DNA from: JBBDJB01 sp040880125
GTDB taxonomy: Bacteria; Planctomycetota; Planctomycetia; Pirellulales; JBBDJB01
Direction of reading: 5' to 3'
Assembly (NCBI GenBank): GCA_040880125.1
Contig: JBBDJB010000048.1
Location: 15,464-79,463 of the forward strand
DNA length: 64,000 bases
Shown here one piece after another: positions 25,796 to 33,191 of the stretch (position 1 is its first letter; every line of letters begins with the position of its first letter). The notes under the pieces were generated by a model. That model made no database searches, had not been told where the DNA came from, and worked only from the letters and a program-made list of their open reading frames with translations. The translations under genes were made by a program, and so were the position numbers.

Positions 25796-26389
25796 TTACC
25801 CTTCACCCCGCCGGCGCGCCAGTTGGGAGCGCCACCGGTCGTACATCGGCCGCTGCACGGCGACATCTGCCAGCAGCGATGTGCGTAGCGCCTGCCGCTG
25901 CCCGTCGGTCGCCGCCTGGAACAGCTCATGCTCGGTTATCGGTTCGCCCTCTTTTGCGCGTCCGCCCGCGATCACGTCCGCCCAGTAATAGATGCGGTCG
26001 CCGCCGTCGTAGCGGTCGAACACGCAGCCTTCGAGCCAGGCCAGGCAATCCGTCAGGATGGGGCTGCCAGTTTCACCGGTATGCCACTTCGTGCCGGCCA
26101 GCTTATCGCGATCTCGTCCCGAGCCGAGGGCGAAGTTCCAGGCGTGCGAGATCTGTTCCGACGTGATCAGGTGTGCAGCCAGCGCGCCGCTCGCATCGAT
26201 CAGTTCGCGCGTAAAATGGTTTGCTGCAATGGCGGCCGCCACCACCGGTCGCTCCGGGTCGATCGACGCCTGGCTCACCCACGTAGCTACCAACCCGCCG
26301 CGCCGGCCGTCCGACGCGCTTGTCACGATCCACACCTGGCGATTCACCAGGCGGAACAGTTGGTCGATGTGTTGCTGCCTATCGTCCAC
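25796..26389 (-). CDS. Flavin reductase-like (FMN-binding split barrel) protein
   Basis: This 197-residue cytosolic protein is similar to flavoredoxin/flavin reductase-like FMN-binding proteins: an N-terminal RQVWIVTSASDGRRGGLVAT, then VSQASIDPERPVVAAAIAAN, FTRELIDASGALAAHLITSE and the Trp-containing KWHTGETGSPILTDCLAWLE. It would bind FMN and reduce an electron acceptor or flavin using NAD(P)H. The C-terminus is extended with an Arg-rich tail (QRPMYDRWRSQLARRR). It stands alone between a repeat-containing gap and the icd gene. The physiological acceptor is unknown. Confidence 0.88.
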   Translation of the reverse strand: MDDRQQHIDQLFRLVNRQVWIVTSASDGRRGGLVATWVSQASIDPERPVVAAAIAANHFTRELIDASGALAAHLITSEQISHAWNFALGSGRDRDKLAGTKWHTGETGSPILTDCLAWLEGCVFDRYDGGDRIYYWADVIAGGRAKEGEPITEHELFQAATDGQRQALRTSLLADVAVQRPMYDRWRSQLARRRGEG

Positions 26390-26487
26390 AGCTCAACTCC
26401 GTCTCCCTCGGATTTGAAAGAGAGCGCGTTTGCGGGGTGAGTAGCTCCTTAACCAAGGTCCAACGTCGGCACAGCTCCGCAAAACGC

Positions 26488-26523
26488 GGGACAGGCACGG
26501 CGCTACACTTCGAGCCAGTCCCC
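26488..26523. repeat. Dispersed intergenic repeat, module D (copy 1)
   Basis: The unit starts GGGACAGGCACGGCGC and ends CGAGCCAGTCCCC, forming an imperfect palindrome of about 36 bp between the flavin reductase and icd genes. Related inverted copies lie at 34674-34746 and 57803-57925. It is intergenic each time. Confidence 0.65.
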
Positions 26524-26580
26524 TTTTGCTCACACAGTCAATACTGCCGACACCACCAATCGCAGCGATACACGCCCTCC

Positions 26581-27831
26581 TCAACGTTCCATATGCTCAA
26601 TCACCGCGTCGCCGAACTCGCTGCATTTCAGCAGCGTGGCGCCTTCCATCTGCCGCTCGAAGTCGTAAGTGACGGTCTTGGCGGCGATTGCCCCGCCCAT
26701 GCCTTTTAGGATGAGGTCGGCCGCCTCGTTCCAGCCCAGGTATCTCAGCATTAGTTCACCCGAGAGGATCACCGAGCCGGGGTTCACCTTGTCCTGTCCC
26801 GCGTACTTGGGCGCGGTGCCGTGTGTGGCTTCGAAGATGGCATGCCCGGTGTCGTAGTTGATGTTTCCTCCCGGTGCGATGCCGATCCCGCCGACACAGG
26901 CCGCCAGTGCGTCGGAGATGTAGTCGCCGTTGAGATTCAACGTGGCAATCACGCTGTACTCGGCCGGACGCGTGAGAATCTGTTGCAGCATCGCGTCGGC
27001 GATGACGTCCTTGATGACGATCTCGCTGCCGGTGCGCGGATTCTTGAACGACCGCCACGGTCCACCGTCAATCTCCTTCGCGCCATACACTTCCGCCGCC
27101 ATCTCATAGCCCCAATCGCGGAAGGCACCCTCGGTGAACTTCATGATGTTGCCCTTGTGCACCAAGGTGACCGAGGGCAGGTCGCGTTCGATGGCGTATT
27201 CGATCGACGCCTTCACGAGACGCCGCGTCCCTTCTCGCGAGACCGGCTTGATGCCGATGCCGCTCGACTCGGGAAAGCGGATCTTGCTGAAGCGGTCGGC
27301 GAACGCCTCATTGAACAGCTTCAAAAACTTCTGGCAGTCGTCGGTGCCGTTTTGAAACTCGATGCCGGCGTAGATGTCTTCGGTGTTCTCGCGGAAGATG
27401 ACCATATTGGTCTGCTCGGGGCGCTTCACCGGCGAGGGCACCCCGGCAAAGTACTGGACCGGGCGGAGGCATGTATACAAATCGAGAATCTGCCGCAACG
27501 CGACGTTCAGCGAGCGGATGCCGCCGCCGACCGGCGTGGTGAGCGGACCCTTGATGCCGACCAGGTACCGCTTGAACGCCGCCAGCGTCTCTTCCGGCAG
27601 CCAGTCGCCGGTGGTGTCGAACGCCTTCTGCCCGGCGAGCACCTCGCGCCAGATGATCTTTCGCTTGCCGCCGTAGGCCTTCTCCACCGCCGCATCGAAC
27701 ACGCGGTTGCTGGCGGCCCAGATATCCGGCCCGATGCCGTCCCCTTCGATGAATGGGATCACGGGATTATCCGGCACCTGCAACTGGCCGCCGGCCATCG
27801 AGATCGTTTGCACTTCAGGTTGGTCGGGCAT
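26581..27831 (-). CDS. icd: NADP-dependent isocitrate dehydrogenase
   Basis: This 416-residue enzyme oxidatively decarboxylates isocitrate to 2-oxoglutarate in the TCA cycle. Substrate-loop IRSLNVALRQ contains the Ser equivalent to the E. coli phosphorylation site Ser113. FRENTEDIYAGIEF, the Arg/Lys/Tyr-containing active-site segments, DVIADAMLQQILTRP and HGTAPKYAGQDKVNPGSVIL are all present. The Lys-Tyr after HGTAP indicates NADP specificity. Length equals the E. coli enzyme. The start MPDQPEVQTISMAGG is well placed. It is monocistronic and divergent from the Tat-secreted TIM-barrel gene. Confidence 0.98.
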   Translation of the reverse strand: MPDQPEVQTISMAGGQLQVPDNPVIPFIEGDGIGPDIWAASNRVFDAAVEKAYGGKRKIIWREVLAGQKAFDTTGDWLPEETLAAFKRYLVGIKGPLTTPVGGGIRSLNVALRQILDLYTCLRPVQYFAGVPSPVKRPEQTNMVIFRENTEDIYAGIEFQNGTDDCQKFLKLFNEAFADRFSKIRFPESSGIGIKPVSREGTRRLVKASIEYAIERDLPSVTLVHKGNIMKFTEGAFRDWGYEMAAEVYGAKEIDGGPWRSFKNPRTGSEIVIKDVIADAMLQQILTRPAEYSVIATLNLNGDYISDALAACVGGIGIAPGGNINYDTGHAIFEATHGTAPKYAGQDKVNPGSVILSGELMLRYLGWNEAADLILKGMGGAIAAKTVTYDFERQMEGATLLKCSEFGDAVIEHMER

Positions 27832-28168
27832 CTATCTCTCCAAGGGGCGTGCTTGTCCATCCGGGCCGCGTGCGGCGGTTGTGCGTTCGCCTGACGTGCG
27901 CCCGGCGCGGCTGATCGCGGGCGGAAATTCACCTCGAAACTGGGAATCCGCCGTGCCAACAAGCCGCTGATTGTCCGACCCCGCTCGCGGATGGTCAAGG
28001 CGTCGCCACGACGGCCCCGTTTGTTGCTGGCCGTATGAGGGCCACTTATACTTGGGGCTTCTTCATCCGAGTCTCCCGCGACCGCGGCGCGTGCCAAACC
28101 ACTGCGGGAATGGCCGCCGGCCACGCGAGCGCTTTCGATTCCAATTTCCGGCAACGAGGACAACCAAC
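27832..28168. other. Divergent intergenic region (icd / TIM-barrel gene)
   Basis: This 337-bp gap lies between two divergent starts and should hold both promoters. Open frames run into it from both sides but are not conserved-looking. I could not identify a credible sigma-70 pair or operator by eye. Confidence 0.5.
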
Positions 28169-29089
28169 ATGCTTCCCACCACCACGCGACGCGAGTTTCT
28201 CAAAGCCACTGCCGCCGTATCCGCGAGTGTTGCGTTGGCGTCGACCACCAATCGCCTCTTCGCTCAAGATGCCGAGCCGGTCTACAAGATCTCGCTGGCG
28301 GAGTACTCTCTGCACCGCACCATCGACCGCGGCGAGCTCGATCCGCTGGACTTCGCCCCGTACACGAAGAAGGAGTTCGGCATCGACGCGGTCGAGCACT
28401 GGAACCGCCCCTTCTTCGAGAAGGCTGGCGATGCGGCCTACCTGGCGGACATGAAAAAGCGGGCGGATGATGCCGGCGTGAAGAGCCTGCTCATCATGGT
28501 CGATGGCGAAGGTAATCTGGGCGATCCCGACGAAGAGAGCCGCACCGAAGCCGTTCAGAAGCACCACAAGTGGGTCGAGGCCGCCAAGGCACTGGGCTGC
28601 CATTCGATTCGCGTCAACGCCGCCTCGCGGGGTAGCTACGAGGAGCAGTTGAATCTAGCCGCTGACGGGCTGCGCCAGCTTTCCGAGTTCGCCGCAAAGC
28701 ACGAGATGAACGTCATCGTCGAAAACCACGGCGGCCTCTCCTCCAATGGAGCGTGGCTGGCCGCGGTGATGAAAGCAGTGGACCTGCCCAACTGCGGCAC
28801 TCTGCCGGACTTCGGCAACTTCCGCCTCGGCCGCGGCGAAGAGTACGACCGCTACAAGGGTGTCGCCGAGCTGATGCCGTTCGCCAAGGCGGTCAGTGCC
28901 AAGAGCTACGCCTTCGACGAGTCCGGCAACGAGACCACCATCGACTATCCGCGGATGATGAAGATCGTCGTCGACTCCGGCTACCACGGCTACGTGGGCA
29001 TCGAGTTCGAAGGCGGCGGCATTCCGGAGGTCGAGGGCATCCACAAGACCAAGGCCCTGCTGGACCGCATCCGTGGCGAGCTGGCCTGA
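28169..29089 (+). CDS. Tat-exported sugar phosphate isomerase/epimerase family TIM barrel
   Basis: This is a 306-residue protein. The start at 28169 yields a twin-arginine leader (TTRREFLKATAAVSASVALA) with a cleavage region near FAQDAEP. The rest is an AP endonuclease-2/xylose-isomerase-like TIM barrel (GIDAVEHWNRPFFEKAGDAA, VNAASRGSYEEQLNLAADGL, MNVIVENHGGLSSNGAWLAA, GTLPDFGNFRLGRGEEYDRY, GYVGIEFEGGGIPEVEGIHK). Conserved Glu, His and Asp are compatible with a divalent metal site. Planctomycetes carry many paralogues with unknown sugar substrates. It is followed by a strong terminator. Confidence 0.9.
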   Translation: MLPTTTRREFLKATAAVSASVALASTTNRLFAQDAEPVYKISLAEYSLHRTIDRGELDPLDFAPYTKKEFGIDAVEHWNRPFFEKAGDAAYLADMKKRADDAGVKSLLIMVDGEGNLGDPDEESRTEAVQKHHKWVEAAKALGCHSIRVNAASRGSYEEQLNLAADGLRQLSEFAAKHEMNVIVENHGGLSSNGAWLAAVMKAVDLPNCGTLPDFGNFRLGRGEEYDRYKGVAELMPFAKAVSAKSYAFDESGNETTIDYPRMMKIVVDSGYHGYVGIEFEGGGIPEVEGIHKTKALLDRIRGELA

Positions 29090-29128
29090 CCGGGGCATAT
29101 CCCGCCCAAGCTTCACCGCTTGGCGAAG

Positions 29129-29163
29129 CGCCTCTCTCGGAATTCCGGGAGAGGCGTTTTTTT
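29129..29163 (+). terminator. Rho-independent terminator
   Basis: A 12-bp stem (CGCCTCTCTCGG paired with CCGGGAGAGGCG, one G-T pair) with an AATT loop at 29129-29156 is followed by seven T residues. It lies 39 bp after the stop codon of the TIM-barrel gene. Confidence 0.92.
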
Positions 29164-29581
29164 GGTGACGTCCACTCTCGGTAAACCTACCTGGACGCCG
29201 GAAAATTCTTCTCGGCCGATCCGTATCGCTTGCCGCACTAGTCGGTGCGACCGCCGCTACTGCCAGCACTGCTTGAAGTTACGCCGTTCTACCTGGTACG
29301 GAGTGGACGGCGAAAGTGGTCGTGTCGCGCCTCAACTGGGGACATGGACACTTGAAAGTCGAGAATCGGGCCGCTGCCTAAGAAGTAGGCACGGCGAGGG
29401 CTGCCGGCTCACTGAGCACGCCTGCCCGAAAATAGGCAGCAGCGGGAATTTGACGTAACTGCAAGCACAGCAATGATATTCGTGCACCGCTTGACTCCAC
29501 CTCGACGATGCTTTTGAAATCGCGGCGAGAGTTCGACCGCGAAGGCAATTCGGCCGTCGTTTACCAAGAGGAGTTGCACGG
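29164..29581. other. Intergenic region upstream of the RHH protein
   Basis: These 418 bases contain no gene I can support. A small hairpin (TGCCTAAGAAGTAGGCA, 29375-29391) and a weaker one (CTGCCCGAAAATAGGCAG) lie 150-210 bp upstream of the next start and could belong to a leader or an operator. Confidence 0.45.
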
Positions 29582-30010
29582 ATGATCAACCAATCGCCGG
29601 AGAAGTATCAGGAGGTTCTTCAGGTTGCCAGTAATCTCTATCGTCAGAAGCCTGACTGGGTGACGTTCTTTCGAGAAGTGCTCGGCATCCGCGGCATTGT
29701 GCGTCAACATTTCACCGATGAGGAGCTGCCGGCCTTCGAGCAGAGCCGCGAGTACCGCGAAATCCAGGCGATGCTCAGCGTGCTCCGCGAGCAGTCCGGC
29801 GGTCCAACCGAGGACAAAGAGCCGACCCGGGTAATCACGGTCCGGTTGCCCAAGAGCTTGCACGAGTCGCTCCAGACACAAGCACACGAGCGGCAAACCA
29901 GCATGAACAAGCTCTGCATTTCGAAGCTTCTGCAGGTGATCGGCGACCCGCTGGCCGCCGACAGCGAGCAGTTGGAGATCAGCATAGAATCGCCCGCCGA
30001 GACGCAATAG
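29582..30010 (+). CDS. Small protein with C-terminal ribbon-helix-helix-like domain
   Basis: This 142-residue protein follows a GAGGAG ribosome-binding site. The N-terminal half (YQEVLQVASNLYRQKPDWVT, LGIRGIVRQHF, REYREIQAMLSVLRE) is helical and of unknown type. Residues of about 85-120 (RVITVRLPKSLHESLQTQAH, ERQTSMNKLCISKLL) match an RHH/CopG-type DNA-binding unit as found at the end of HicB-like proteins. A transcription regulator or antitoxin is likely, but no toxin gene is adjacent. It appears monocistronic. Confidence 0.8.
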   Translation: MINQSPEKYQEVLQVASNLYRQKPDWVTFFREVLGIRGIVRQHFTDEELPAFEQSREYREIQAMLSVLREQSGGPTEDKEPTRVITVRLPKSLHESLQTQAHERQTSMNKLCISKLLQVIGDPLAADSEQLEISIESPAETQ

Positions 30011-30127
30011 CCTCGGCCAAATCCCCGCTTCGCCCAGCCGCACGAGGGTCGTCGCCCGAACAAGGCGGCGCCCCTCGTGCCCGGGGCGGGATCTCTCGCG
30101 TAGGGTCTTCGCACCGGGGGCCACTGG

Positions 30128-30221
30128 CTGAATTCGTAAGAATTCAGATGCGCCGTGCGACTGGCTGAACTCTCACGAGTCCAGCTACCAGTATGGTGGC
30201 GCAGACTTTCCTGTCTGTGCG
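30128..30221. repeat. Dispersed intergenic repeat, modules A and B (copy 2)
   Basis: Module A palindrome CTGAATTCGTAAGAATTCAG at 30128-30147 and CTGAACTCTCACGAGTCCAG at 30165-30184, then module B (GCGCAGACTTTCCTGTCTGT) at 30196-30221. Order and spacing match the copy at 22131. It lies between convergent genes. Confidence 0.85.
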
Positions 30222-30232
30222 TCCTGCCGCAC

Positions 30233-31147
30233 TCACCCCACCAGCGGCCGCAGGATGCGCTGGCTGAGCCGCAGCGAGCGCTGCCGCTGGGCGAGGTTCG
30301 CGGAGAACGAGTCGTCCTCCACCTCGACGCATACGGGGCCGTCGTACCCGATGTCGGTCAGCGCCGAAACGAAGCGATTCCAGTCGACGTCCCCCAAGCC
30401 CGGGATCTTCGGCGTGCACCACGCATACCCCAGCTCCCACACGCCCTGGGCGTCGAGCTTGTCCCGCTCGATCCGCATGTCCTTGGCGTGCACGTGAAAC
30501 ATCCGCTCGCGGAACTCGTAGATCGGCGCGATGTAATCCATCATCTGCAGCACCATGTGCGAGGGGTCATAGTTCAGACCGAGCGAATCGGAGTCGATCG
30601 TCTCGAACATCCGCCGCCACACGGCCGGCGATCGGGCCAGGTTCTTCCCGAAAGGCCACTCGTCGGCGGTAAACAGCATGGGGCAGTTCTCGATGCCGAT
30701 CCGCACGCCGCGATCCTCCGCGTGCCGGATCACGTCCGGCCACACCTTTTCGAATGCCGCGAAGTTCGCTTCCAGCGGCTGCCGGTGGTCGGCGCCGATG
30801 AACGTGTTGACGGTACTGAGTCCCAACAGGGGTGCGGCATCGATCACCTTGCGCAGATGTCCCAGCGCGATTTCCGCCTCCTCCGCGTCGCCCGAGAGCG
30901 GATTGGGATAGTAGCCCAGGGCGGAGATCCCGACCCCGTGCTGCTCGCACAGCCCTCGCACATCGTCGGCCTTTGCCTGGGTGAAGTCGACCACGTTGAT
31001 GTGTGACACGCCGGCGAACTTCCGATCGGCCTTGCCCGGCGGCCAGCACATCACCTCGATGCAGTCGTAGCCTTCTTGCGCGGCGAAGCGCAACACGTCT
31101 TCGAACGACTGGTCCGGCAGGATCGCAGTGACGAAACCAAGCTGCAT
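30233..31147 (-). CDS. Sugar phosphate isomerase/epimerase family TIM barrel
   Basis: This 304-residue cytosolic protein has no signal peptide. Typical segments are AAQEGYDCIEVMCWPPGKAD, ALGYYPNPLSGDAEEAEIAL, VNTFIGADHRQPLEANFAAF, GVRIGIENCPMLFTADEWPF, LGLNYDPSHMVLQMMDYIAP, FHVHAKDMRIERDKLD and PVCVEVEDDSFSANLAQRQR. The metal ligands expected for this fold (Glu in GIENCP, Asp and His in YDPSHM, His in HVHAKD, Glu in VEVED) are present, so it is probably an active isomerase or epimerase on an unknown sugar. Repeats flank it on both sides. Confidence 0.92.
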   Translation of the reverse strand: MQLGFVTAILPDQSFEDVLRFAAQEGYDCIEVMCWPPGKADRKFAGVSHINVVDFTQAKADDVRGLCEQHGVGISALGYYPNPLSGDAEEAEIALGHLRKVIDAAPLLGLSTVNTFIGADHRQPLEANFAAFEKVWPDVIRHAEDRGVRIGIENCPMLFTADEWPFGKNLARSPAVWRRMFETIDSDSLGLNYDPSHMVLQMMDYIAPIYEFRERMFHVHAKDMRIERDKLDAQGVWELGYAWCTPKIPGLGDVDWNRFVSALTDIGYDGPVCVEVEDDSFSANLAQRQRSLRLSQRILRPLVG

Positions 31148-31180
31148 TGCGTAACTCCTCGCGTGAGGAAGCTGAACTGT

Positions 31181-31247
31181 GTAGCTGAACTCGCAAGAGT
31201 TCAGAACGGTGACCCCGCTAACGGCTGAATTCTGACAAGTCAGCTAC
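31181..31247. repeat. Dispersed intergenic repeat, module A (copy 3)
   Basis: GTAGCTGAACTCGCAAGAGT at 31181-31200 continues into TTCAG, and GGCTGAATTCTGACAAGTCA at 31223-31242 continues into GCTAC. The outer GTAGC/GCTAC ends make the whole unit an inverted repeat of about 67 bp. Module B is absent here. Confidence 0.8.
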
Positions 31248-31336
31248 GCTTCATGATTGACGATTATCGACGCGAAGATTCTAGCAAACGGCCCCCGCCG
31301 GCGACAGCGCCGCGGCCGCTTGTTACACTAACGCGC

Positions 31337-32086
31337 ATGCAGTTGTCCGAAGAAGAACTCGCACGATATCAGCGCCAGATCGGCCCCGGCGTCCTGACCC
31401 GCGATGGCCAATTGCGGCTCAAGCAGGCGACCGTGCTGGTCACGCGCGTTGGCGGCATGGGCGGTCCCGCCGCGCAGATGTTGACGATGGCCGGCGTCGG
31501 CCGCGTCATCCTCGCGCATGGCGGCGAGTTGATCTCGCCCGACTTGAACCGCCAGGTGCTCGGCCGCGAAGCAGGGCTGGGCCGGCCGCGCGTCGAACAG
31601 TTCGCCGAAACGCTACGTTCGCTGAACCGGTTCGTGGAAGTCGAAGCGATCGGCCATGAGCCGGACGACCGGCAGGCGCTCGAACTGGCTCGCCGCTGCA
31701 CGCTGATTGTCGCTTGCCCGCCCACTTTCGAGGAGCGGCTCCGGCTCAACCGCGCCGCATTTGGAAGCGGCATTCCGCTGGTCGACGCCGCCCAGTGGGG
31801 GATGACCGGCACGCTGATCGTCTGCCGCCCCGGCCATTCTGCTTGCCTGCGGTGCGCGTATCCCGAGGATCCGCCGTTCGAGGAATTGTTCCCGGTGGTG
31901 GGGGCGATCTCCTCGGCCACCGGTTCGCTGGCGGCCCTGGAGGCGATCAAGCTAATCTCCGGCGCCGGCCAGCCGCTGCTGGGAAAGATGCTCGTCTTCG
32001 ACGGCTTTCACGGCCGAGTAGACATCCTTCAGTTGCAGCGAAACCCTGAATGTTCCGTATGCGGCCCCGCCGCCAACTCCGACTAG
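31337..32086 (+). CDS. E1-like ThiF/MoeB/HesA-family protein lacking the canonical Asp
   Basis: This is a 249-residue protein. The start at 31337 gives the family N-terminus LSEEELARYQRQIGPGVLTR. The ATP loop VTRVGGMGGPAAQ, the arginine finger region PDLNRQVLGREAGLG, and two zinc CxxC pairs (Cys170/Cys173 and Cys239/Cys242) are intact. The usual DxTDNFxTR segment is replaced by ACPPTFEER (126-134), losing the Asp that positions the adenylate, and no Cys matches the ThiF thiol position. It would activate the MoaD/ThiS-like protein encoded 16 bp downstream. I recall CPP(L/T)FEER variants as a distinct subgroup; that point is memory, not computed. Confidence 0.88.
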   Translation: MQLSEEELARYQRQIGPGVLTRDGQLRLKQATVLVTRVGGMGGPAAQMLTMAGVGRVILAHGGELISPDLNRQVLGREAGLGRPRVEQFAETLRSLNRFVEVEAIGHEPDDRQALELARRCTLIVACPPTFEERLRLNRAAFGSGIPLVDAAQWGMTGTLIVCRPGHSACLRCAYPEDPPFEELFPVVGAISSATGSLAALEAIKLISGAGQPLLGKMLVFDGFHGRVDILQLQRNPECSVCGPAANSD

Positions 32087-32102
32087 CACGCGATCGACGA
32101 CG

Positions 32103-32363
32103 ATGAATGTTCGACTTGTCTTCACCGGCCGCAGTTACGATCGGGCTCAGGCGATGCCCGAGGTTCTTGACTTGCCCCCCGGCTGCTCGCTGCGCGAGGC
32201 CCTCGCGCAGATCGACAGCGCCCTGGGCGACGACGCGAAACTTCCCGGCACTGCGCTGGTGTGCGTCGGCGGCAAGCATCTTGGCACGGTGGCATCGCCC
32301 GCCGAGCATCAGCTTTCCGAAGGCGACGAACTGGTACTGGTCGCCCCGGTCGCCGGCGGATGA
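32103..32363 (+). CDS. MoaD/ThiS-family sulfur carrier protein
   Basis: This 86-residue beta-grasp protein ends in the diagnostic Gly-Gly (LVLVAPVAGG), the residue adenylated and thiocarboxylated by an E1-like partner. The central CSLREALAQIDSALGD and GALVCVGGKHLG-type strands fit MoaD/ThiS. It follows the E1-like gene by 16 bp as a two-gene operon. Cofactor biosynthesis (molybdopterin or a tungsten variant) is suggested by the Mo/W-type importer 2.4 kb away, but other sulfur-transfer roles are possible. Confidence 0.88.
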   Translation: MNVRLVFTGRSYDRAQAMPEVLDLPPGCSLREALAQIDSALGDDAKLPGTALVCVGGKHLGTVASPAEHQLSEGDELVLVAPVAGG

Positions 32364-32366
32364 TTT

Positions 32367-32482
32367 GTAGCTGGATTCGCAAGAGTCAGCGAGTAGAATC
32401 TGCTGTGCGAACCATCCGTTCGATGACGTAGCCTCCGCTATAGCAATCAGTGAATGAGCACAGACAAGAATGTCTGTGCCAC
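32367..32482. repeat. Dispersed intergenic repeat, modules A and B (copy 4)
   Basis: GTAGCTGGATTCGCAAGAGT starts module A at 32367, and the palindrome ACAGACAAGAATGTCTGT of module B lies at 32460-32477. It sits between convergent genes. Confidence 0.75.
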
Positions 32483-32489
32483 ATTACAG

Positions 32490-33164
32490 CTACCGCACGG
32501 CATCGGCTTGCGGCTGCAGCTTGCCGCCGCGCATGTAGATCGTCCGCTGCGCGCGGCCGCCGGTGGCGTCCTCGTGCGTCACCAGCAGCACCGTGCCGCC
32601 AGCACGATGAAAATCGTCCACCGCGTCCAGCACGCCGGCGGCGCTTTCGGCGTCGAGATTGCCGGTCGGCTCGTCGGCCAATAGCACCGCGGGACCATTG
32701 AGCAGCGCCCGGGCCATCGCCACGCGTTGCCGCTCGCCGGCCGAAAGCTGCGAGGGGTGATGCGTTAGCCGATCGGCCAGGCCGAACTTCGTCAGCAAGG
32801 CCGCCGCCCGCTCCCGCGCATCGTCTTCCTTGCCGGCCGGCTCCGCGACCAGTACGTTCTGCAGCACGTCCAGGTACGGCAGCAGATGGAAGAGCTGAAA
32901 GACAAAGCCGATCTTTTCGGCTCGAAACCGCGCCCGGGCGGCCGACGTCATCTGCCCGATCGCTTCGCCTGCGACTTCGATGCTGCCGGAGGTCGGGGTT
33001 GCCAGGCCGCCGGCCAGCGAGAGCAGCGTCGACTTGCCGCAGCCGCTCGGCCCCCGCACGGAGACGTATTCGCCCGCTGCCACCTCCAGATCGATTCCAT
33101 CCAGCGCACGCACGTCACCATGTGACGTCTTGTAGACCTTGGTGACCTTGTCGAATCGAATCAT
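32490..33164 (-). CDS. LolD/MacB-type ABC transporter ATPase
   Basis: This 224-residue ATPase has Walker A GPSGCGKS (38-45), signature LSAGERQ and Walker B VLLADEPTGNLD, with the LolD/MacB-type HLLPYLDVLQNVLV after the Q-loop. Members of this group power lipoprotein release or mechanotransmission across the periplasm. No FtsX/MacB-like permease is adjacent. The gene lies 27 bp after the lipoprotein-like gene and would be co-transcribed with it. The partner permease must be elsewhere. Confidence 0.9.
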   Translation of the reverse strand: MIRFDKVTKVYKTSHGDVRALDGIDLEVAAGEYVSVRGPSGCGKSTLLSLAGGLATPTSGSIEVAGEAIGQMTSAARARFRAEKIGFVFQLFHLLPYLDVLQNVLVAEPAGKEDDARERAAALLTKFGLADRLTHHPSQLSAGERQRVAMARALLNGPAVLLADEPTGNLDAESAAGVLDAVDDFHRAGGTVLLVTHEDATGGRAQRTIYMRGGKLQPQADAVR

Positions 33165-33191
33165 GAGGCAGCAGTTGATAGGATTCGGTAT

